Source: Clostridium sp. KNHs214
GTDB taxonomy: Bacteria > Bacillota > Clostridia > Clostridiales > Clostridiaceae
Assembly: GCF_000744935.1 (NCBI RefSeq)
Contig: NZ_JQMW01000004.1
Coordinates: forward strand, 110,869-174,868
Direction: 5' to 3'
DNA: 64,000 nucleotides
Every line of letters begins with the position of its first letter. Position 1 is the stretch's first letter. Under the pieces are notes generated by a model that searched no databases, was not told the DNA's origin, and saw nothing but the letters and a program-made list of their open reading frames with translations. Below, piece after piece: positions 59,766 through 64,000 of the stretch. The position numbers were made by a program, and so were the translations under genes.

Positions 59766-60055
59766 TTATATCCCCCCGATTTTATTTAGTGGGCTAGGGT
59801 GTCAGAGGGCTAGGGGGCTAGGTAAAGTTGTTTTTGCTCGCTTCACTCTCAAAAACTTTCAATTTAAAGATTTTCCGTAGTACCGCGAAGGAAAATCCTC
59901 CTTCCCTAGCCCTCTATTATCTGGCCCTCTAGCCCACTAGCACCCTATTCTCCGGCCCTCTGACCCTATTCTCTGGCCCTCTGGCCCACTAGCACCCTAT
60001 TCTCCGGCCCTCTAGCACTCTAGCCAACTAATATCTAGTATACAAATATTATCGT
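59766..60055. repeat. Repeat-filled spacer between purH and purD
   Basis: GGCCCTCT recurs at 59923, 59954, 59975 and 60006 (spacing 31, 21, 31 bp), heading units that also contain CCCACTAGCACCCTATTCT. Near the purD side GCTAGGG and GAGGGCTAG elements appear in the opposite sense. Between them lie two hairpins: AAAGTTGTTTTTG / CAAAAACTTT (59824-59859) and GATTTTCC / GGAAAATC (59869-59897). No gene. Confidence 0.75.
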
Positions 60056-61555
60056 TTAGTGTTTAAAGTGTCTCATTCCTGTAAATACCATAGATATTCC
60101 ATTTTTATTACATTCATCTATGGAAGCTTGGTCTTTTATAGAGCCGCCTGGTTGAATTATAGCTTTTATATTGTGTTTGGCTGCTTCTTCCACTACATCA
60201 CCAAATGGGAAGAATGCATCTGATGCTAAAACTACTCCCTCTTCTCCTCTTTCTAAAGCTTGGGTAGCTGCCCATATTCTGTTTACTTGACCACCAGCTA
60301 TTCCTACAGCTTTTCCATCTTTAACCACCACTATTGCATTAGATTTAACATATTTAACAACTTTCATTCCGAATATTAAATCTTTCATCTGCTCTTCTGT
60401 AGGAGCATTTTCTGTAACTACTTTAGTTTCGTTCAATAATTTATCATCAGAACTTTGAACTAAAATTCCACCATCAACTTTAACTAATTCAACTTTATCT
60501 CTAGGTATTTGTTCACCTTTTATAATTCTTAAATTCTTCTTACTTTTAAGGATTTCTAAAGCTTCTTCAGTGAAGTCTGGTGCAATTATAACTTCTGAGA
60601 ATATTTTAATTATCTCTTCAGCAGTTTCCTTATCTAAAGTTCTATTCACTGCTATTATACCGCCAAATATTGAAACTGGATCACAAGAATAAGCTTTCTT
60701 ATATGCATCACAAACAGTTTCACCTATAGCAAATCCGCATGGAGAATTGTGTTTAAGTCCACAACAAGCAATTTCATCAAATTCCCATACTGTTTTCCAA
60801 GCTATATCCATATCTTTTATATTGTTGTAAGACAATTCTTTTCCGTTTAACTGTTGGAAGTTTTTCATAGCTCCTTTTTCGTAAGTAGATACATAGTAAG
60901 CTGAGGTTTGATGTGGATTTTCTCCATATCTTAAATCCATCATTTTTTTGTAAGATAGAGATAAATACTCTGGATATTCTTCCTCTAATAAGAAATTGCT
61001 TATAGCTGCATCATAAGCGGAAGTTAAATTAAATACTTTTCCAGCTAATTCTTTTCTAGTTTTGAAAGAAACATCTCCATTTTCTTCTATTTCATTTATT
61101 ATTTTTCCGTAGTCCTCTACCTTAGTTAAAACTATAACGTCTTTAAAATTTTTAGCTGCTGATCTTAACATAGTAGGTCCACCAATGTCTATGAATTCCA
61201 CTTTTTCTTCGAAAGCTAAATCTTCTTGAACTTTATTGAAGAAAGGATATAGGTTCACTACTATCATATCTATTGGAGTTATGCCTTTTTCCTTTATAGT
61301 TTCCATATGGCTTTCTTTATCTCTTATAGCAAGTATTCCTCCATGAATATATGGGTTTAAAGTTTTAACTCTTCCATCTAATATCTCATCAAAGCCCGTA
61401 ACTTGATTTACTTCTATTACATCTATTCCATTTTCTTTAAGGTATTTATATGTTCCACCGGTAGATACTATTTCCACCCCTCTATTAACCAAGAATTTAG
61501 CCAAATCTAATGCTCCATTTTTATCAAATACACTTATTAAGGCTCTTTTTAACAT
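60056..61555 (-). CDS. purH: AICAR transformylase / IMP cyclohydrolase
   Basis: 499 residues. N-terminal IMP cyclohydrolase domain ([45 protein letters not shown]-type segment [16 protein letters not shown]) and C-terminal AICAR transformylase domain ([49 protein letters not shown]). Last two steps to IMP. Confidence 0.98.
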   Translation of the reverse strand: MLKRALISVFDKNGALDLAKFLVNRGVEIVSTGGTYKYLKENGIDVIEVNQVTGFDEILDGRVKTLNPYIHGGILAIRDKESHMETIKEKGITPIDMIVVNLYPFFNKVQEDLAFEEKVEFIDIGGPTMLRSAAKNFKDVIVLTKVEDYGKIINEIEENGDVSFKTRKELAGKVFNLTSAYDAAISNFLLEEEYPEYLSLSYKKMMDLRYGENPHQTSAYYVSTYEKGAMKNFQQLNGKELSYNNIKDMDIAWKTVWEFDEIACCGLKHNSPCGFAIGETVCDAYKKAYSCDPVSIFGGIIAVNRTLDKETAEEIIKIFSEVIIAPDFTEEALEILKSKKNLRIIKGEQIPRDKVELVKVDGGILVQSSDDKLLNETKVVTENAPTEEQMKDLIFGMKVVKYVKSNAIVVVKDGKAVGIAGGQVNRIWAATQALERGEEGVVLASDAFFPFGDVVEEAAKHNIKAIIQPGGSIKDQASIDECNKNGISMVFTGMRHFKH

Positions 61556-61620
61556 AACTTATTCCTCCTTTAATTTAGCCCCTATTCACTAATCATCAAT
61601 TTCAAATGATTAACTGATTT

Positions 61621-62235
61621 CTATTTATTAATAATTACTTTTTTACCATTAATGGATAGCTTACCTTCTGAAATCAATTTGATTGCCTCTGGTAATGCTT
61701 TATGTTCCTGAACTAGCACTCTTTTTTGAAGTTCCTCCGGTGTATCTTCTCCGTACACTGGTACTGTCTTTTGAAGTATTATTGGACCTGTATCTGTGCC
61801 TTCATCTACAAAATGAACAGTGCAGCCTGAAACCTTAACCCCATACTCTAAAGCCCTTTCATGCACTTTAATTCCGTACATATCATTTCCGCAAAAGGCT
61901 GGTATTAGCGATGGATGTATATTTATTATTTTGTTTTTAAACTTTTTAATTATATCTCCTTTTAATATAGAAAGATATCCTGCCAAAACTATTAAATCCA
62001 CTTTTCCTTCCACTATTTTTAATATTTCATCGGATAAATTCTCCTTATGTTTTTTTCTGTCCACATAATAAGTTTTAATTCCGCTTTTTTTGCCTCTTTC
62101 TAAACCATAAGCACTCTCTCTATCACTTATGATCATTTCTATAGCACAGTTTTCTATATATCCATTTTCTATATTGTCTATTATTTCTTGAAGGTTTGTA
62201 CCTCCTCCGGATATAAGTACTGCTATTTTAAACAT
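61621..62235 (-). CDS. purN: Phosphoribosylglycinamide formyltransferase
   Basis: 204 residues. Opens FKIAVLISGGGTNLQEIIDN; catalytic Asn/His in INIHPSLIPAF and Asp in VDEGTDTGPIILQ. Transfers the formyl group of 10-formyl-THF to GAR. Overlaps purM by 13 nt. Confidence 0.98.
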   Translation of the reverse strand: MFKIAVLISGGGTNLQEIIDNIENGYIENCAIEMIISDRESAYGLERGKKSGIKTYYVDRKKHKENLSDEILKIVEGKVDLIVLAGYLSILKGDIIKKFKNKIINIHPSLIPAFCGNDMYGIKVHERALEYGVKVSGCTVHFVDEGTDTGPIILQKTVPVYGEDTPEELQKRVLVQEHKALPEAIKLISEGKLSINGKKVIINK

Positions 62236-63221
62236 ACCTCTTTGCCTCCACGCTCTACATGACCTATTTTATAAGCCTTGAATCCAAAATCATTTATTTT
62301 GTTTATGATTTTATGTTCATCTTCCTTACCTATACATAAAACAAAACCTATTCCCATGTTAAATGTGTTGAACATTTCCCTTTCATCTACTCCAAGACTC
62401 ATTAAATGCTTGAATATATCAGGTACATTAAAACTGTTTTTATCTACTACTGCTGTAAAATCATCTTTAAACATTCTAGGAATATTTTCATAGAAACCAC
62501 CACCAGTTATGTGGCTCATTCCCTTTATATTAAATTCCTTTAAAAGTCCCAAAACAGTTTTTACGTATATATTAGTAGGTGTTAATAAAGACTCTCCTAT
62601 TTTCTTACCTTGAAAATCTTCATTTAAATCCTTTATAGCTTTTCTAACTAGAGAATATCCATTGCTGTGAACCCCTGAAGATTCTATACCAATCAGTATA
62701 TCCCCTTCATTTATGCTGCTGCCATCTATTATTTTATCCCTGTCTACTATTCCTACAGCAAAACCTGCTATATCATACTTTCCATCATCATAAAATCCAG
62801 GCATTTCAGCAGTTTCTCCACCAATTAAAGCACACTCTGATTGCATACAGCCTTCTGCAACGCCTTTAACAAGACCTGCTGCCACATCTGCTTCCAATCT
62901 TCCGCAAGCTATATAGTCTAGAAAAAATAATGGCTTTGCTCCATGGCACAATATATCATTTACACTCATAGCTACACAGTCAATGCCAACTGTGTCATAC
63001 TTATTCATTTTAAAAGCTATATCAAGTTTTGTACCTACACCGTCAGTACCAGAAACTAAAACTGGATTTTTATATTCTCCATTTAATTGAAACATTCCTG
63101 CAAAGCTGCCTATACCATTTAAAACATTTGAACTTTGAGTTCTTTTAGTGTATTCCTTAATTAAGCTTACAGTTTTATATCCCTCTTTTATGTTTACTCC
63201 TGATGATTTATAATCTATCAT
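62223..63221 (-). CDS. purM: Phosphoribosylformylglycinamidine cyclo-ligase
   Basis: 332 residues. GVNIKEGYKTVSLIKEYTKR, LVSGTDGVGTKLDIAFKM, CVAMSVNDILCHGAKPLFFL, ALIGGETAEMPGFY, GMSHITGGGFYENIPR. Makes AIR from FGAM with ATP. Separated from purF by a spacer of about 205 bp that holds degenerate repeats. Confidence 0.98.
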   Translation of the reverse strand: MIDYKSSGVNIKEGYKTVSLIKEYTKRTQSSNVLNGIGSFAGMFQLNGEYKNPVLVSGTDGVGTKLDIAFKMNKYDTVGIDCVAMSVNDILCHGAKPLFFLDYIACGRLEADVAAGLVKGVAEGCMQSECALIGGETAEMPGFYDDGKYDIAGFAVGIVDRDKIIDGSSINEGDILIGIESSGVHSNGYSLVRKAIKDLNEDFQGKKIGESLLTPTNIYVKTVLGLLKEFNIKGMSHITGGGFYENIPRMFKDDFTAVVDKNSFNVPDIFKHLMSLGVDEREMFNTFNMGIGFVLCIGKEDEHKIINKINDFGFKAYKIGHVERGGKEVCLK

Positions 63222-63426
63222 TATTATTCCCTCCTACATTTCCTTATATATTAGACCCTTTCTTCTAACCCTTAAGCTCCAGTATTCACTTAGGCTCTAG
63301 TATTCAATCCCCAGTATTCGCTCTCCACTCTTCAATTTCAAATCTTCAATCCCTGAATGCAACTATTAACTAGTACTTAGTGCTTTTTCACTGGGAATTG
63401 CTAACTAGAACCTACAGATTATGGAT
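63222..63426 (-). repeat. Degenerate repeat spacer between purF and purM
   Basis: Several AGTATTCA/AGTATTCG/AGTATTCAAT copies at about 63276, 63299 and 63315 with CTCCAG or CTCTAG flanks, then CTTCAATTTCAAATCTTCAATC. It is similar in style to the other pur spacers. No gene is seen. Confidence 0.6.
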
Positions 63427-64000
63427 TTACCTAAAGTCTTCACTTGGTGTTGACAGTGGATATTCTCCTGAAAAACATCCAAGGCAGTACCCTTTATCTT
63501 TTCCAAGGGATTTTAAAAGTCCATTTATACTTAAATATTCTAGGCTGTCTGCACCTATTCTTACTCTTATATCATCTAAGCTGCTGCATGAACCTATTAA
63601 ATCCTCTCTGTAAGGAGTATCAATTCCAAAATAGCATGGGAACTTTACTGGAGGAGATGAAACTCTAAAGTGAACTTCCTTTGCTCCTGCTTTCCTAAGT
63701 ATACTCACTAGTCTTTTACTAGTAGTTCCTCTAACTATTGAATCATCTATTATAATAACTCTCTTTCCTTCTACATTCACCTTAAGTACATTTAATTTAA
63801 CGGAAACATCTCTTTCTCTCATTTCCTGAGTAGGTGATATAAATGTTCTTCCTATATATTTATTTTTAATAATTCCCATTGCATAAGGTATTCCTGAAGC
63901 CTTTGAATATCCTATAGCTGCTGGAATTCCTGAATCTGGCACACCAATTACTACATCTGCCTCCACTGGACTTTCTTTATAAAGTATCTCTCCAGCCTTT
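63427..64000 (-). CDS. purF: Amidophosphoribosyltransferase (C-terminal part; 5' end beyond window)
   Basis: 191 codons visible; the frame is open to the right edge, so the N-terminal glutaminase domain lies outside. Seen: GEILYKESPVEADVVIGVPD; the PRPP-binding motif RVIIIDDSIVRGTTSKRLVS; HFRVSSPPVKFPCYFGID; YLSINGLLKSLGKDKGYCLG with a C-terminal Cys pair. First committed step of purine synthesis. Regulatory leader, if any, is outside. Confidence 0.97.
   Translation of the reverse strand, partial: KAGEILYKESPVEADVVIGVPDSGIPAAIGYSKASGIPYAMGIIKNKYIGRTFISPTQEMRERDVSVKLNVLKVNVEGKRVIIIDDSIVRGTTSKRLVSILRKAGAKEVHFRVSSPPVKFPCYFGIDTPYREDLIGSCSSLDDIRVRIGADSLEYLSINGLLKSLGKDKGYCLGCFSGEYPLSTPSEDFR

Noticed and set aside
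59766-60055. Riboswitch or attenuator before purD
   Set aside because: The hairpins do not match the purine aptamer layout and are embedded in tandem repeats. The operon leader lies outside the window.
63427-63966. A complete 179-residue phosphoribosyltransferase gene starting at 63966
   Set aside because: The GTG at 63966 is internal. The frame continues with PurF-like sequence to the window edge, so the gene is purF cut by the window.
1-64000. CRISPR arrays, tRNA or rRNA genes, toxin genes
   Set aside because: No regular 25-40 bp repeat-spacer array, no cloverleaf-like sequence and no clostridial neurotoxin-type gene was seen on reading. The repeats present are short, degenerate or operator-like.

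Overview
The window is low-GC DNA from a Firmicute, almost certainly a Clostridium sensu stricto. Codon use is AT-rich, Shine-Dalgarno sequences are strong, and the purine operon and a GlnK/GlnL-type two-component pair fit that genus. A C. botulinum/C. sporogenes-like species is my guess only. About 1-39.6 kb is an integrated siphovirus-type prophage, and a restriction-modification island follows at 39.6-45.4 kb. Host chromosome runs from about 45.5 kb to the right edge. Nearly everything is on the minus strand; only two host genes (47.4-50.2 kb) are on plus.

The prophage reads right to left. A lysogeny operon (XRE repressor, ImmA/IrrE peptidase) starts from a perfect consensus promoter at 39563-39591. 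Next come an operator-rich gap and small early genes: a zinc ribbon, a sigma-like HTH protein, a DUF4406-like protein and an antirepressor. The replication block holds DUF2800, DUF2815, a family A DNA polymerase, a VapE-type helicase, VRR-NUC, an SNF2 helicase and a DUF1492 regulator, with a repeat-rich possible origin at 29.3-29.55 kb. An HNH nuclease and a GC-rich candidate cos site precede a modification cluster: ParB-methylase, cytosine methylase, amidoligase, gamma-glutamylcyclotransferase and a small Cys-rich protein. Packaging and head genes (TerS, TerL, two cargo genes, portal, ClpP protease, HK97 capsid, head fibre, connectors), tail genes, host-recognition proteins, holin and amidase follow. 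Two overlapping large serine recombinases end the region, the second running off the left edge.

Between the repressor and the host rRNA methyltransferase lies a four-gene LlaJI/BsuMI-like restriction system: two m5C methyltransferases, a McrB-like AAA+ protein and a nuclease partner, led by a small XRE controller with its own consensus promoter.

The host part carries rlmD-like, an LtaS-type sulfatase, a TSUP permease, a lone ATP-cone protein, a zinc-ribbon protein and two paralogous membrane proteins. It continues with a PTS_EIIC_2 membrane protein, a GlnK/GlnL-like pair and purF-M-N-H-D. Three purine operon spacers contain degenerate tandem repeats.

The strongest candidate for an under-described system is the amidoligase/cyclotransferase/small-protein trio at 20762-22420, which suggests reversible isopeptide-type modification carried by the phage. 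Other notable items are the two-gene cargo between TerL and portal (one gene with an in-frame amber codon), the possible iteron origin, leader hairpins that can cover ribosome binding sites, and a terminator that contains a promoter -35 box.
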